Assembly (NCBI RefSeq): GCF_902150065.1
Contig: NC_043990.1
Location: forward strand, 20,574,699-20,638,698
Length of the DNA: 64,000 nucleotides
DNA from: Myripristis murdjan
Taxonomy: Eukaryota > Chordata > Actinopteri > Holocentriformes > Holocentridae
Direction of reading: 5' to 3'
Of the stretch, positions 1 through 13,585 are shown one piece after another (the first letter of the stretch is position 1; each line of letters begins with the position of its first letter). The notes below the pieces were generated by a model, which was not told where the DNA came from, ran no database searches, and saw only the letters and a list, made by a program, of their open reading frames with translations. A program made the translations under genes and the position numbers.

Positions 1-1106
1 AATTCTGGAAACAAGCTGATTAGACTTGGAAACAAATGGGATTACGTCTCATCCACTGATAGTTTTTCACAGATGGAGGTTTTTCACGGTGCACCTGTAG
101 CTGTCTATCACATCTGCTTCTACATTGCAACATTAAATCTATGGACTACATTTTTTCAATCCCTCTATTTCAGCTCACAACACATCCAGCCCTAAACTGC
201 ACTACCTCTCAATGACCCCTCTGTCCTATTTCCTAAATATGGGACACCCCATCCCGCACGCCACCTCCTCCTCCTCTTGCTCCCTCTCACCTCCAGATGT
301 ATCTGGTCCCCTGGTGGGCTGGGAGGCCGGGGGCCCCTCCCCTGTGGCAGCCACATCAGCAGGGGGTGTCACCTCTTTCTCCCGGACCCCGTTGGGACAG
401 GCGTCCTCCATAGCCGTCACCATCTCCGAGCCCTCTTTCCTTCCTTCTTTCTTTTCTACCAAGTGTGCTAATGCTAACCACTAGCAAACTACCGGCCAGT
501 CAGGAGACAGGCAGAAGCTTCTGTCCTCAAATCCTCTTCTTTGGCACCGCTGACCCGCTAAACTCCCCGAAATAGAGAGAGAGGGAGAGAACAGGAGAGG
601 GAGAGGAGGGGAGGGGATCGAGGGCCGAGGACGAGAGAGGCAGAAACAAAGAGAGCCACAATAAAGTGGGATTAAGATCGGGGGGATATTAAGAGACAAG
701 CAGGAAGAAAGATGAGGGGGAGAAATTCAAGAAGCAGGGCAGAGGTGGAGGTAGGAAAGATAAGGAAGGGCGAGAGAGGTTCAGAGAGACAGAGAGAGAG
801 AGAGACAAAGAGAGAGAGAGACGGAGGTAGAGAGCTGGCTCGCATGCACAGATGTGGACATGCATTCAATGGTTGTCAGTCCCCTCCCTCGACACCGGCT
901 TTAATACCCTCCCCTCCTAACCCTTACCCCCCCTTCGCCAAACACACACACACACACACACATACACACACACATAATCCCACAATCCTCTCCTGCTGTT
1001 AGGGCTTGCTTGAGTACCCCTCCTCTTGTTTCCTCAATCCTGCCTCCACCACACCCAAAGTCATGCTCCCCCTCTTGTCTAGACACACACACACACATGC
1101 ACACAG

Positions 1107-1139
<33 letters not shown>

Positions 1140-2340
1140 CCAGTTGGCTCTGTCATTATGTAAGTAATCTTACATAAGTGTTACTGAAGGGGCCTGACCC
1201 TAGATTCCCATTCTTTTCCCCTTCTTGCCCCCCTACCTTCAAATGAACTCCCTAACCAGCCCTGCCAGGCCCTCTCTCTCAGGCAGGAGGGGGGGGGGGG
1301 TCACTCACACACCGCTCAGCATTTGGACGGTCCACTCGCTGGCACCCCGCCGCAGTAATGTGCAGAAACTCTCAGCGTGTGCAGACTGTGCTCGTACAAA
1401 TTCCCTCAGCGGTCACACACCTCCCCGAGCAGCATGTGTCAGCCTAATAAGAAGCTCTCTCTCTCTCTCTCTCTCTCTGTTGTTTCATTCTCTCTTTGTC
1501 CCTCTCCCTCTTTGAATTAATGCACCCTCTCTGCCCGGCTCTGTGCGACTCAACAGAGCCGTATGCACATTTTCTGGGGGTGCAGCAAGAACGAGCATTA
1601 AAACATAAAAAGGACTCCCCGTGCACCAAGGCGCTGGCTGCACTACTTTTCCAGCAGACACTTCCTTTTTTTTTCCGTAGCTCTTCTTGCTCTGTCTTCT
1701 GTACTGTACAAAGTTTGCATGGATTAACACATTACAGCGGGACAGTGTGTAGCATCGGGGCCAGAGGGTGCTTAATCCTCCGCAAACGCCCGAGTGACCA
1801 CGCACAGATTTGTAAGTCACCGTCACAATACCTGTGTTTGAAATGGTTCCTGTCGACCCATTCAACTTTTATCAGTGAACTCACTGCCAGGCCTCACTCT
1901 GCAGCTACAACATTATATAACATGACACAACAGCCGAAGCTCAGCAGAGATTTTGTAACTCTGCCCCCCCACCCCCATCTGCCGCTGTGCTGCTGCTGTC
2001 AACATGCAAGAGTACAAGCCCATGCGACCCTGTGTTTACAGCCGTCCAAGACAGGCTCCTCCCCTTTGTGCGGCCATCGAGCCCAGTGTCCCGCAGTGAC
2101 GCAGCCGCACTGTAAGAGGAGATGATCTGTAGGCTTTAATCCGCCCCGCCTCCACCGCCAGCAGTCAGCCCCTCCCCCACCTCGGACATGGGATTTAATC
2201 CGGCTGCAGGAGCACGGGATTACAATCTCTCACTCTCTTTCTCCCCTCTCTCTCACCATATTCAGTGTTTAAGCATCGACATGGCTACAGTGGGCCTGCT
2301 CTGGCGATGGTTTCTGGTGTGCAGTGGGGCAACAGGCTGG
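1..2340. other. Non-coding, low-complexity rich flank
   Basis: I find no convincing exon. The stretch holds purine-rich (GA) tracts around 570-830, CA microsatellites at 942-974 and 1083-1139, and a CT run at 1455-1478. Open frames here are short and biased by the repeats. On synteny it would fall in, or beside, an intron of pals2/mpp6 on the minus strand, but no exon of that gene is seen. Confidence 0.5.
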
Positions 2341-2346
2341 CCTAGA

Positions 2347-2742
2347 GCAGAGGTTTTCAAACTTTTTCATACTCCTGAACCCCCAAGTTGACTTTTACTT
2401 AGCCGCACAACACAGACCCCCTTCTGATTTTTCCTTAAAGGAACACCCAGTGTTTTGGGCAAAATACCCTTTTTCCGAATTCCCAGACTGAGAAAAGATG
2501 TTGAACACCATTTTCACTTCTGTACATCCAGTGGTTTGGCTCCTGTGGGTAGCATTGAAAGTTATCTTAGCATAAAGACTTGAATTCTATGGGAGTCATT
2601 AGCTTAGCTCTGTCAAAGTGAAAAAAATAAACCTTACAGCAACTGTCTTATTTACACAATGTGTCATGTGTATTTGAAATATACATCTAGAATTCCCTCA
2701 AGGCCCCCTGTGGGTCCCTGGACTCCACTTTGATCATCCCTA
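2347..2742. repeat. hAT-like non-autonomous element, composite
   Basis: The left edge reads cagaggttttcaaacttttt followed by a run of cctgaaccccc. The right edge, read on the minus strand, gives gatcaaagtggagtccaggg. Both follow the cagnggttctcaaantgggg style of termini common to fish hAT-derived MITEs. The middle contains a segment (about 2440-2660) that I recall as a separate percomorph dispersed repeat, so the copy may be nested. There is no coding capacity. Family assignment rests on remembered consensus ends. Confidence 0.4.
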
Positions 2743-2930
2743 GGCCCTAGTGGGTAGTTAGAGAGTGTCCTTCAACCAGACAGCCTGGGTTCAAGCCCCT
2801 GTAGGTAAACAAGCACCCAGCTGAAGTGTGCTTCAGCACTACACTGACTCCCTACCAGCTCCAGGGCCACTGCCCTGCGGCTGAACCTGACCTCTGACCG
2901 GACGGGGGAAAGACAATCTCCATGGAGAAA
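2743..2930 (+). repeat. tRNA-derived SINE, truncated
   Basis: The sequence has a tRNA-like head: an A-box-like cctagtgggtagttagag and a B-box-like gggttcaagcccc. The body contains aagtgtgcttcagcac and ccctaccagctccagggcc. A second copy of the same family lies at 35889-36094. The 3' tail seen in that copy (gggatcaataaagta) is missing here, so this copy is 3' truncated or diverged. Confidence 0.65.
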
Positions 2931-4322
2931 CCAGTACAGTATTACAGTATTGTTACTATTACCAGTGGAGAAAGAGATAAGTGACCCTCATAAGAAATGG
3001 CAGTTCACAGTCAGTTGATCAGACATGAGACTGTGTGCTGCAATGTTGACCCGACTGTTTTCCCTTTGAAAATGAGGTGATAAGAGCTAATCTCACACAT
3101 TTTGGCTGTGGCAGGACAGCTGGGAGAGGAGAAAACACAGCACTCTGTCCATAACAATGTAACATGGGATATCACCACATTTAAGAAAACAACGGAGCAC
3201 CAAACTCTGCATGTACTTTTTTATGTGGAGTCAATTAACACGAGGTGATCCTCTCATGATATTCATGTTATAAGTTTCCCAAATATTGCTCAGTATTGCC
3301 ACGTTTGACGCTGGAAAAGTTGATAACAGTTTGACTCAGATTCCAACTGCGATCATGGCTGGCTGTGTGTCAAGATCAGGCGGTGGAGAAAACATCCCAG
3401 TCTGACAGCAGCTGTAATACAGATGAAAGTCAGCTAGCACGTGATTTGCATCAGTGGTGGAAGCTTACAGGAGCAATCCTGAATTGACCTGAACCGATAA
3501 AAAGTGAAGGCATGGCCCCGAGCAAGCTGTACTTAGAATATATGATGCTGAGATCAAGACCTGGATAGTAAGTTTGAACCGATGTGTGATAATAATCGTG
3601 ATATTTGCAGGCACATGCAACATCTACAATATCAAACATGCTTTAACAGTAATAGTGTACAAAGTAATTTTGATTATACACAATTACGTGCATTTAATAT
3701 AAAATATGTAATTTAGAAGATTTCAATGGAAGGACTTAGAATTAAATGAAATTTGATTTTGTTAATGTTGTGTTGATGCATATGTACGGAACAGGGTGAT
3801 CAAATATTGCAATAGTGCTCAAGACACTATGTTTCCAGGCCATGATGGTAGGAGACTATGCAATACATGTACTTATACAGAGTATGAACATGTTATACTT
3901 ACTGTACATACAGCCACTGCTGTTGCATGAAGTTTAATTCTGGTGGGGTTTTTTTTCTCTGTTTTTGTGTGTGAACATTTACATGGCCCAGTAAGTGCTG
4001 AGCCAGAGCCATGGCCCTTGTAGCCCGAAGTGCATGATCAAAAACACGTCCTGGAGGAAAAACCAGCGACTTTCTGTCCTGATTAGTTGACTTTTTAGAA
4101 GCACAACTTCTGATTGAACCTCCGTGACGCAGTACATCCCCACACCTCAGAGAGTGGCAGTTCTCATATTGGATTGATAGAATCACGTCAGCGTGCAAAC
4201 AGCATTTTCCTGAACCTCCCGTGTGTCAGAGCAGAGAGAGTCGTGTTTACCTGTGCCCGTCGGTGTAGCCCAAGCCTCCCGGCAGTCCTACTGGCTGCTC
4301 ATCAGTCGACCTTGGAGATCTG

Positions 4323-4361
<39 letters not shown>

Positions 4362-6975
4362 TTAGGGGGGTGGATGTTTGAAAGCTTTTTAGGAGCTGCT
4401 CATCTGGATGATGCATCAACATTCTGTTAGCCCTGCACTCCAGTTTTCATCAGTTCCTACACATTCAAACACACATCCATGCAGAGCCCTCACATACACA
4501 CAGCAAACTGTTCCTCTCCTCGTCGATCATGCAGGTTATTCCTCTCCCCTGGTCCCAGACAGGGGCCGTCGCTCCCTCAGGGCGATGCAGGGGGGCCAGC
4601 AAGGGCCGCTCATTGTCCTCAGCTATTCAAAGATCCTTGCATCATCAGCTGGCACCGTGCCATCAGCACGGTAAATAGTCACTTTTCTCTGAAACGAATG
4701 ACACAGCATTGTGTATTCACTCCAAAAAAAAAAGAGTCCCCTTACTCAGTGTCTTTGGCAGTCTCACCCACGGTCCCTAGCTGGGCACACATGAACCTCT
4801 CTCGCCTTCGCCAACGGCCTGTTATTTTTTCATTGCCCCGTTCTCTTTGGAGTCTACGCAGAAGAAATTCAGAAGGTGGACAAATCTCCCCTCCCCAAGC
4901 ACCCACCCACTGATCCCTGTGGTACTGACAGTAAATTGTTTAAAATACCATTTTCCTAATAAAACCGCGGGGGTCTGGCAGCACTAAACCCACCCAGGCT
5001 CCTCTGACAGGCCATTATGAAAAGGGCCATTAAAAACTGCAAGCCAGCAAAAAAAAAAAAAAAAAAAAAACGAAAATGGAATGGTGTGATTACAAATAGC
5101 CGATGCCTCCGCTCAACCATGAAACAATAGATAATCACTCTTACATGTTTCATTTCGTTCACTAGCTCTCTACGCCCTCCCCCGTTTACCTCTCTCACCC
5201 TCTGGGATGGCAGCGTGCTGGAGAGGAGGAGGGAAGACCGTCCTGTTACAAGAGCGTCACAGGATCTGCCCCATGTGTCCAGTCGGAGCAAAACACATGG
5301 AAAAAGTCTGTACTGTCAGTGTATCTGTTCCCAGACACATCCACATGGAGATCAATCACCTCAGTTAACCTTTGGCTCCTTTGTCACGCCAACACATCCC
5401 ATTCAGCGAGATCGAACCCGCTTCAAAGTGCCATAACATTTGCAACGCTTATTAGCGCCAATCACAACAGATGCTGTGTTTGACCGCCGTAAAGCCTTTA
5501 CTTCCTTCCTCCCATGTTACTCTCATCCCTCTTTACTCTGTGCAAGTCTTTTCATGCTAGTGCTAATTGGTTCATTACTGCAGAGAGAAGGAGAGATAGG
5601 GAGAGAGAGAGAGAGAGAGAGGAAAAGAAGGAATGAGAGATTGCGGCTTCTGAGGCCAATTCATTACGCAACGCAGATTACAATCAGGGTCGGCACGCTC
5701 ACTGGAAGTGAAAGATATCCCTTGCAAGAATGTTAATTGAGCCAAAGCCACTCGGGCAATTCTTCATCACATCATCCGCACCACGGAGCAGGAGCCGGGC
5801 CAATCAAAGGTCCGAGCAGGAAAAAAAAAGGGGGAGAAAACAGCAGAGGGATGGAGAACTTACTAAAAAAGATGGGAGGGGTCGCAGTCAGGTTGTGGAG
5901 GGAAGGATAAGAGAGGCAGAGAGAGTGAGCGAGGGCATTTCGGAGGAGGCGTAGAAGAGATTTAGAGCAAACTCCCCAAAGAGAGTAGAGGATACACACA
6001 GGAAAGATAAAATACACATTAGAAGTCAGGAGGGAGTAAAGAGAGAGGGAGAGGGAGAAAGCATGAATCCTTAAAGAATAGGTAGAGTTGCGGGAAAAGC
6101 CTCTGATGTCTTCAAACGGGGAGAGGATGAGCGGAGGGGAAGAGAGAGAGGAGATGAAGGAGTCGTGGGAGAGAAAAGGGGAGTGGCTCTCTGAATGCAA
6201 AAACCTGCATAAACTGTCTCCCGCTGTTTGTGCAAAAGGTAATTGAAGTTTATCTTTAAGCGCACGCCAGCAGGCAATTTAGTTCTGTCTCTGTGTCTCA
6301 ATGTCCACGAATTCTGCCTGTTTGCTTTAAATAGAATCACCGTGGAGAGACTGTGTACACACACTTCTGCACACATGGATACACGACACACTCTTGCGCA
6401 CACACTTGCATGCAAAAGCCGGGTCATCTCAAGGACTGAGAACTGGGTTACGACACGCGATGAAATTTTTCAAACACCCGGGTCAGTCTTTCTCGCGCTG
6501 ATTACAACATGCAACTGAGCATGTGCGGGGCTCCTGCTACCACACGTCTGCACCTCTTTCCCCCTTCTGGAACAGAGACATCAACACCAGGAAGCGGTCG
6601 GCACCAGCAGCCCATGCTGCCATAGGCTGGTCAGCAGGAGGGGACGAGCCAACCAAAGCCCTCCCGGTGCCCCTGGTTGCCAAGCAGTCAGATGACAGAC
6701 AGCTCATGAAAGAGGGATTATGGAGGATCAGGTCTGTTTTTGTGCAAAAGCACAGCAAAAGATCATCACTGTAAATGTGTGTGTGTGTGCGTGTGTGCAC
6801 ACATGCCATGAAAAGCGAGTAACCCGTACAGTTGTAAGTCCTCCAGTTACAGTCACGCTAGCATTAAACCTCACTCTGCCTCAGTCTCAGTGTCTCAATG
6901 AAGGCATTTTGTGGATTCAAATTGTCTTGGATGGAATACAATGTGTGCTGCATCCCTCAGGGTCATGAAAAACAA

Positions 6976-7017
<42 letters not shown>

Positions 7018-7105
7018 AAGTACACAAAGCCTCCATCCTCCAGGAACAAACAAATACTTGAGTGACCCTGTTCTCCGGCTCTCTCTTTATCTATTTCTCT
7101 GTCGT

Positions 7106-7152
<47 letters not shown>

Positions 7153-8924
7153 AGTGCACCACTGAGCCAGAGGCATGGGCCACTCAAGCAGCCGTCACTC
7201 TTGGTTTCTCTCCCTGACTTGAGAATCACAAAGGAGGCCACTGAGCTCCATCTTGCCCGGGAGTCCAGATGTCGTCCCGCTGGGCTGAGCCTGCTCTGAC
7301 TCCTGGGGGTGCAAACAGCAATTAGTAAACTTTGCTGAGCGCAGCAGCAGCCTTCCCACTGACTGTGGGACTCCAATTTGGTGGTGAGTGCTAGGGGGCG
7401 CAAGATAGTGGGGGAAGCAGCTTGTGTGTGTGCATGTGTGTGTGTGTGTGTGTTGGCTAAGAACAAGAAATCCCCACACCATCCCAGCACTCGCCCATCG
7501 CCCCCAGCCTCCAGTCAAGCCATATGTAGGTCACTCCATGTGTTAACATGGCCCCTTAATAAGAGGATTACACTGCTACCACCACCATGGCCACCTTAGC
7601 ATATTATTTTCAGGGGTAAAAAAAAAAAAATTAGAATTATACTTTTTTCACCATAGCTGTCATTATATCATCACTGCACTTGTTTATGCTGCTGTCTCTA
7701 GAAATTTGATGAAATCAGCACACTCCTCACTGCCATTTCACTGCTCATTGTTACAAAGCAAGGAGCTTTTTTCCATCATGGTGAGAAGGCAGCTTTCACC
7801 AACTTTCTGCTGATTCATGCTCAGCCAAGCAACTACACTGGATGAAGGTACTTATCTCTACCCTTCACCTGACACTGCTGTCTAAATTATTACTCCTGGA
7901 CACAAAAACACACCAATCGTTGCATGACTGCACTTTCCAGCGACTACCTCGCACCGAGTATTATTTCATTCGGCTCCCCCGGTGGTGTTTTTCAACCGAC
8001 ACACACATTGCTGGGATGTCTGTGGCTTGCCGCACCGCTCTGGAAGGCATGGCTGCGTCCACCGCACGTCAAAACCTGCTGCACTTTATGAGCACCTCAT
8101 AATATAATTCATTCCATCAAATGACCACGCCTGCATCTCCTCAGTTTGTTTCCCTCCCAGACTCTTGTTACTGACCATTAGCATTAAGGAGGAGAAAGAG
8201 AGTCTTAATGTAACCACACTTAACATGGAGAAAGGAGAAAAATCATGTAGCGTTATGATGGATGCTACATTTTGAAGTTGAGAAGGAAGAGAGTTGACAG
8301 AAGGAAAAAATAAGACCTGAAACTATATCTTTCCCATGCAGCCAGTAATATGATGTACTATAGAATATATGTACTGATAGAAAAGTGAAATAAGGGCTCT
8401 AGTTCTCTGTGAACTACCAAATATGTTTTCCCAGTTCATCTTGTCATAATTTTTGGAATACCATTATCCCTATGGCAAGGTCAGTGAAGACATGCTAGAA
8501 GCCACAGAACCAAGTCTATATTCTGTGATATCCTACAGCCTGGAGCTGACACACTGAAAATGAATGGGACTTTGATTTGGTTTCCTGAAATGCTTGCCTG
8601 AACTTTTAGGTGAACTTTATATGATCTCAGTACAGATGAGTTTTAATCAGAAAATGTGCCGTTACCCTCACAAAGGTGTCCCAGATACTGCCTTGGTCAC
8701 CTTTCCCATCTTGTTCTCTGCTGAGCTTAATAGCAGCCTGCCATTGCATCCTCACTGCCCCCTTTTTTCTTCTTTCAGGCAATGGCAGACAGCAGGAGGT
8801 GATTTCTATGCCAGGCCAAACTGCCTTATAGCATGCTGATGACATATTTTTTACTTTATCTGCAGTGGCATGCCCCCTAAAGGCCTTCATGTTAGATGAA
8901 ATCCAATGAATCAGCATTGAGCTG

Positions 8925-8962
<38 letters not shown>

Positions 8963-9271
8963 TGTGAAATCCATAAGCTTTCATTTGGCTACCAGTAATC
9001 CTCACACAAAGTTCAGTTCAGTTCAAAATAACTGGGTTGGTCAATTAGTCATGACTTTTTCCTGGCAGTGATGCAATTAGTTCATGATAATTGGTCCAGG
9101 GTCAGCTCTGCATCAAGTCTAGCGGTGATGCAGACTGCTGCAGGGGAGGGAGAGTTGATTATAGGTGTCTAGATAACAACAGTGTCTGCCCCATGATACA
9201 TCTGTTGCTCATCCCAGGGAGGTCTGAGACACTCCAGGTATGTATTTGTGTGCTTGTGTGTTTGAGTGTAT

Positions 9272-9304
<33 letters not shown>

Positions 9305-10400
9305 GTCCCCTCTCTCTCTCTCTGCACTCTCTCTCTCTCTCTCTTTCTCTCTCTGCCCATTCTCCATTTGCCATTCCCTCTCAGCCATAGCTGTGTATTA
9401 ATAATGGAAAAGCAGAAGCATCTGAGTCTCAGGCTTGGTCTTCGGGTGACTCACTGACATCTCTCATATGTTCCAGCCCGGTAGCGGTAAACGCTTGCTA
9501 AACTTGAAATTCATGTTTTCTTCTGCCCCGCTGACGGTGCATACAAGGACTTACCTTAACTTCATGCCAGGCCAACCATTCTGCCTACTTCAGCAGGACA
9601 ACAAAGGGCATCATGGAGCTTGACTTACATGCCCTTATGAATGTTGTGGTCTGCTGATTGCTGCTTTGCTCTAATGCACTAAGTGGTCTCTGTCTCCTTC
9701 CCTTCCTCTTTTGTTCTTCATATCAGCTTTTACAAATCTAATTGATCCCTATTAGCCTATGAAAAGGAAGAGAGAGAGACCCATAAACCATTGTTTAGAT
9801 GCAGCAGGATCAATGGCATCCTTCTCAGATTGCATGATAGTGGGTTACAGTGGCCTATCCTTGCCCCTCCCTGGAAGGATCCCCAAGGATGTTGCGTATG
9901 TGCATGGGCTTCCCCCATCACGTGTACAAGGCTAAACAGCTTATAGCTCTTGCCAAGTGACCCCGGGCTCCTGAGCATGGACGTCCACTGAGATTCATTG
10001 AAAGCTGCACCCCACTGTGATAAATACTCGATTTAATGTTTCCATTAAGCACTCATATAAACTGGTTTTGACATTGTGTTAGTATATTAGTTTTTGATGG
10101 TGCACTTATTCATCTCAGAAGAGGACAAAAAAAATCAATAGCACCGTCTGGCTGCGCCTCCGGTCGGGCAGCCTGTGCCAAGCCACCGGTTCCCCTCTGC
10201 CTTTTTCATTCAACATCAGCTCAGTGCAAACAATGCCTCCTTGTTGTTGTGTTGTAAAAGCATTGCCAGCGAATAAATTAAGCAGAAACGTTTCCCCGGG
10301 AGAGGATACTGTTGTGCGTGGCTTCTAGTGCTACGATGTAGTAGCGGTGCGCTCGCTTTTTTTCTTTTTTTTTCTTTTTTTCTTTTTTTTTTTTTTAAGT
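2931..10400. other. Non-coding interval with microsatellites
   Basis: No exon recognised on either strand. Contents are a GA run at 4336-4361, a purine-rich block at 5580-6060, CA tracts at 6978-7014 and 7107-7152, a GT/CT compound tract at 9257-9354, and poly-A/T runs near 5049-5070 and 8930-8959. Stretches around 5640-5800 and 6200-6350 are less repetitive, carry CCAAT and TTAAT-type motifs and could be conserved regulatory DNA, but only a cross-species alignment could show that. Confidence 0.5.
7107..7152. repeat. (CA)n microsatellite
   Basis: Uninterrupted CA dinucleotide run; a second CA run lies about 90 bases upstream at 6978-7014, so the two form a compound polymorphic locus. Confidence 0.95.
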
Positions 10401-10499
10401 CCACCACCCCGTTGCTGGTAGATATTGCAGTCTGTCATTTTGGGACGGTGGCGCGTCCCAGCCCCCTGGCTGCACTCTTCCTGTCAGCATTAACTACAC

Positions 10500-11170
10500 A
10501 GCTCTTTTTCTCCACGCACAGATCCATGTCGCGGTTCTGACGCACGGTCGGTCACATCCGTGCGCCTGATCCATGCGCCAGATCCGTGCCAAACGGTCGC
10601 GCCGTTTTGGGCATCCAGACAACTGTAAATTCACACTGATCTCACCACACGTGCGGCCATTTTTGTTACCCATCCGAGCCATTGTGGTGTGCGCACACTT
10701 ATGGCTACAACCCAACCACTGTATCCTTCCTAATGACATGCAGGAAAAGGGAAGGGACGCATCCCATTCCACTCAGCACAGACGGAGCCTTCACCCAGTG
10801 ACGCTCCTGCTCGCAGCAGAGCGGGCTCTGTGGGTGGAAGCTTCCCCTCTGTGGGTGTCAAAGTCTTACTGCACCTTAAACGCGGAAAAGTGTCTTTCCC
10901 TTTCACTTGCATGCGAGTGGAGCCATGGATCTGAATGGGGGACTCTTGACTATGATCACGAGCAGCGACTTACCTGTTAATCGTGCCTGTGACTTCGCGC
11001 TAGTCCACCGACTGTCCCGGTTGGACATTCAAACCCCCCTCAGCTGTCTGTCCTGGTCCCGCAGCAGACTACCAGAGAACACGGTGACAATCAAACTAAA
11101 ATGCCCCGCCCATCCCACAACGTCACATGCCACAGACCAACGGCAGCGGAGGCTCAACCCCAGTAAGTGA
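10500..11170. promoter_or_regulatory. GC-rich, CpG-containing island, candidate promoter
   Basis: Local composition is clearly richer in CpG than its surroundings (for example cgcacggtcggtcac, aaacggtcgcgccg). Two consensus-like splice donors point away from the island in opposite directions: CAG/GTAAGT on the minus strand at 10974/10973 and CCA/GTAAGT on the plus strand near 11162. That is the pattern of a promoter with first exons, possibly bidirectional. From the human order NPY-MPP6(PALS2), same strand, the minus-strand member would be pals2. Confidence 0.4.
10974..11150 (-). other. Candidate non-coding first exon, minus strand (pals2/mpp6?)
   Basis: The exon would end with ttaacag followed by the perfect donor gtaagt on the minus strand. 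No long open frame with a recognisable protein is present, so it would be 5' UTR. The name is an inference from synteny: pals2 lies downstream of NPY on the same strand in human, which here means lower coordinates and minus strand. None of the PALS2 L27, PDZ, SH3 or guanylate kinase exons is visible in the window, so its coding part would lie beyond the left edge. The upstream limit is a guess. Confidence 0.3.
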
Positions 11171-13100
11171 ATACATTATAGTAACCTCTTTCAGAACGAT
11201 AATACTGGTAACATCGAAGCGGCTATTACATTATCATACACTTGTCCATTCACATCAACATGTTTTATTCATGTGCAACTGCATATTCCTTATGGACACG
11301 AACTGTGGTAATCCTATCACACCAAAACATCACTGTCTCTATAATGTTAATGACACTGCAAGAGATTAAAAAAGCATACAGTTATTACTTGCTATTAAGG
11401 CCCCATAGGAACATTACCACAGCATGGCATGAGTAAATAAATAAATTAACTAATTAATTAATTAATTAATTAATTAAAGTAAAACAAGACACTATAAAAA
11501 TCACTTTGCAGTACCACAGGCATACCCTTTAGGAATATAAGGTCACTCCCTATAGGAATATTATAGGCAGTTTTTGTCCAGGACAACTGTTGGGCTTTAA
11601 CAATGACTGGAGGTCAAAAGAGCAGTTCAACACAGCGGCCGTGCGTGCCCTGGGCCTATTAATGGAATTAAATTCGGGGAAGGAATTAAACATTTGGAGA
11701 TTAACAGGGAATTAGAGCTATATAGGGACGAGGAATTCTGTCCCACAGCACCAAGTTTTTTCCAAGCTCTCTCTACACTCTCTGCATTCATTTCATGTCT
11801 GCTTTCATCGTCCCCCCACAGAGAAGCCAGAGCTCTCGTGGAGAGAGAATGTCAGAGACAGCCAAAGAGGTACATCTTTGAAGTCTCCAATTCATTGATA
11901 TGGAAATGATGTCGATGTGAGCGTTGGCAAAGACCAGGTGTTGCTATTTTACTCTCAATGGCAGCGGAGTCTACAGCTGATTATATACTTGTTCCATACC
12001 AAGGCGGTGGGAAAATTATGAATCACTGCAGGAATAGATAGGAGTTACTTCGCAATTAACTCAGTAGCAGGACTTCTTTTTCACTCGTCTGCTCAGTGTT
12101 TCTTCATATCACGGGGCATTTCATTACCATGTACTTGTGTCTGCTATGCCCCACGCTGCTTATCCACCTTCTCTTTTGCTGCAGGCGCTGAACAAATAGG
12201 CTTAATTGCCTCAGGGCCGATGCCAGGTTGTGCCAGCCGCTCCCATAATTGCATTAATTCTCCTGAAAATGCTCTTTCTTCCTCCATTTATTTCCTGAGT
12301 ACTTACCATTATGGCCACAAGAGTGCGCCATTATCTACCCAGATGGTAGTCTCAAATCGATCTGAGAGCGTTTGTCTGCCCATGAAAGGCTTTCAGTGCA
12401 TTCATGCTTGTAAGACACAGCTCAAATGTATGACTGCATTTGCTCTGTTGATATATATGATATTGTTTTTTTTAAAGAAAATATCAAGCTCTGTATGAAA
12501 TCTGTTGGAGGCCTCTTAGAAAATAAAATATCAGGGATGTATTCAGGTTTTTAAGGCCTACCTACATCTAGCCTTATGATTTAACATAGGAAACAAATAA
12601 TAGTATAGGATCTCGTCAGATGCAGCAACTTTTCTATACCTTTATCAGTGTTTACTGAGTGATGCTGCTCACTTTAGTGTGCACATATTAAATTCTCTCA
12701 AAATGGTTGGAACAAGATACATTTAGCTCATCCACAGACAAGAGGAAAGATAGGTTCTTTCAAACAATGAATCTTTAATAGCACGTTTATACCATACAAT
12801 CAACATGCCGCCCTCACCCCTATGTGTGTAATTCACAGACGATGACTCCCAGAATAGACTATTTACAGTGTTATGGCACATACTGTTGTAGTCTTGGTTG
12901 TAGCTGATGGGTAAGGAAGAGGAGCTTTAATATTCTAGGGAAGTCATGGTGGTACCGGAGGGTGGGGGTCAGTGTGTGTGTGTGTGTGTGTCTGTGTGTG
13001 TAGGGGCGGCTGATTTGGTGTTGTAGGGTATGAAGTGTCCAACAGACATGAAGAGGTCAGTATGTCGGCGGTGCTGGAGTGGCGACGAGGTGGGGGTTGA
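11171..13100. other. Non-coding interval downstream of npy
   Basis: No exon is recognised. It contains an (AATT)n run at about 11445-11477. Minus-strand ATTAAA hexamers, read from tttaat at about 12773 and 12926, could serve as the npy polyadenylation signal. A GT tract lies at 12972-13002. The npy 3' UTR probably occupies the last few hundred bases. Confidence 0.45.
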
Positions 13101-13114
13101 TGACGGCGATGACA

Positions 13115-13185
13115 TCACCACAACGATGGATCATATCTGGAGAGAGAGAGGAGCAAAGGTCCTGTGAGAGTTGCAGCTGCTCCCA

Positions 13186-13225
<40 letters not shown>

Positions 13226-13543
13226 GGAGCAACATATTGGAAGTGTACTAGCGTTTGTTTTGCCGGCACTGTGGATGTGATATCTATAAGAGTTTGAAAG
13301 CCAGAAGAACTTGACCTCACATTCACAGTGAGATGCAACCAGGCACATGCACACCTGCACAAATGTAGATCTGTGAAGCCTGAAAACTGGAATCACACAC
13401 ACACACACACACACACACAAACAAACACACATTCTTCAAACACACCTGGACTGTGGAAGCGTGTCTGTGCTCTCCTTCAGCAGCAGTTCTGAGACCAGTG
13501 TGTCCAGGATCTCAGGACTGGACCTCTTCCCATACCTGAAAAT

Positions 13544-13585
<42 letters not shown>

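Noticed and set aside
901-1140. Open frames rich in Cys/Val or Thr/His over CA/GT repeats (also at 6911-7490, 13057-13432, 16534-16937, 34477-34992, 38549-38776)
   Set aside because: They are translations of dinucleotide repeats with no conserved residues or splice context.
1485-2125. Long frames of 126 and 209 codons on opposite strands
   Set aside because: Composition is pyrimidine-biased and the plus-strand protein has no recognisable domain; splice context is absent. Chance frames in low-complexity DNA.
2743-2830. Functional tRNA gene
   Set aside because: A and B boxes are present but the cloverleaf cannot be completed and a SINE body follows; it is a tRNA-derived SINE.
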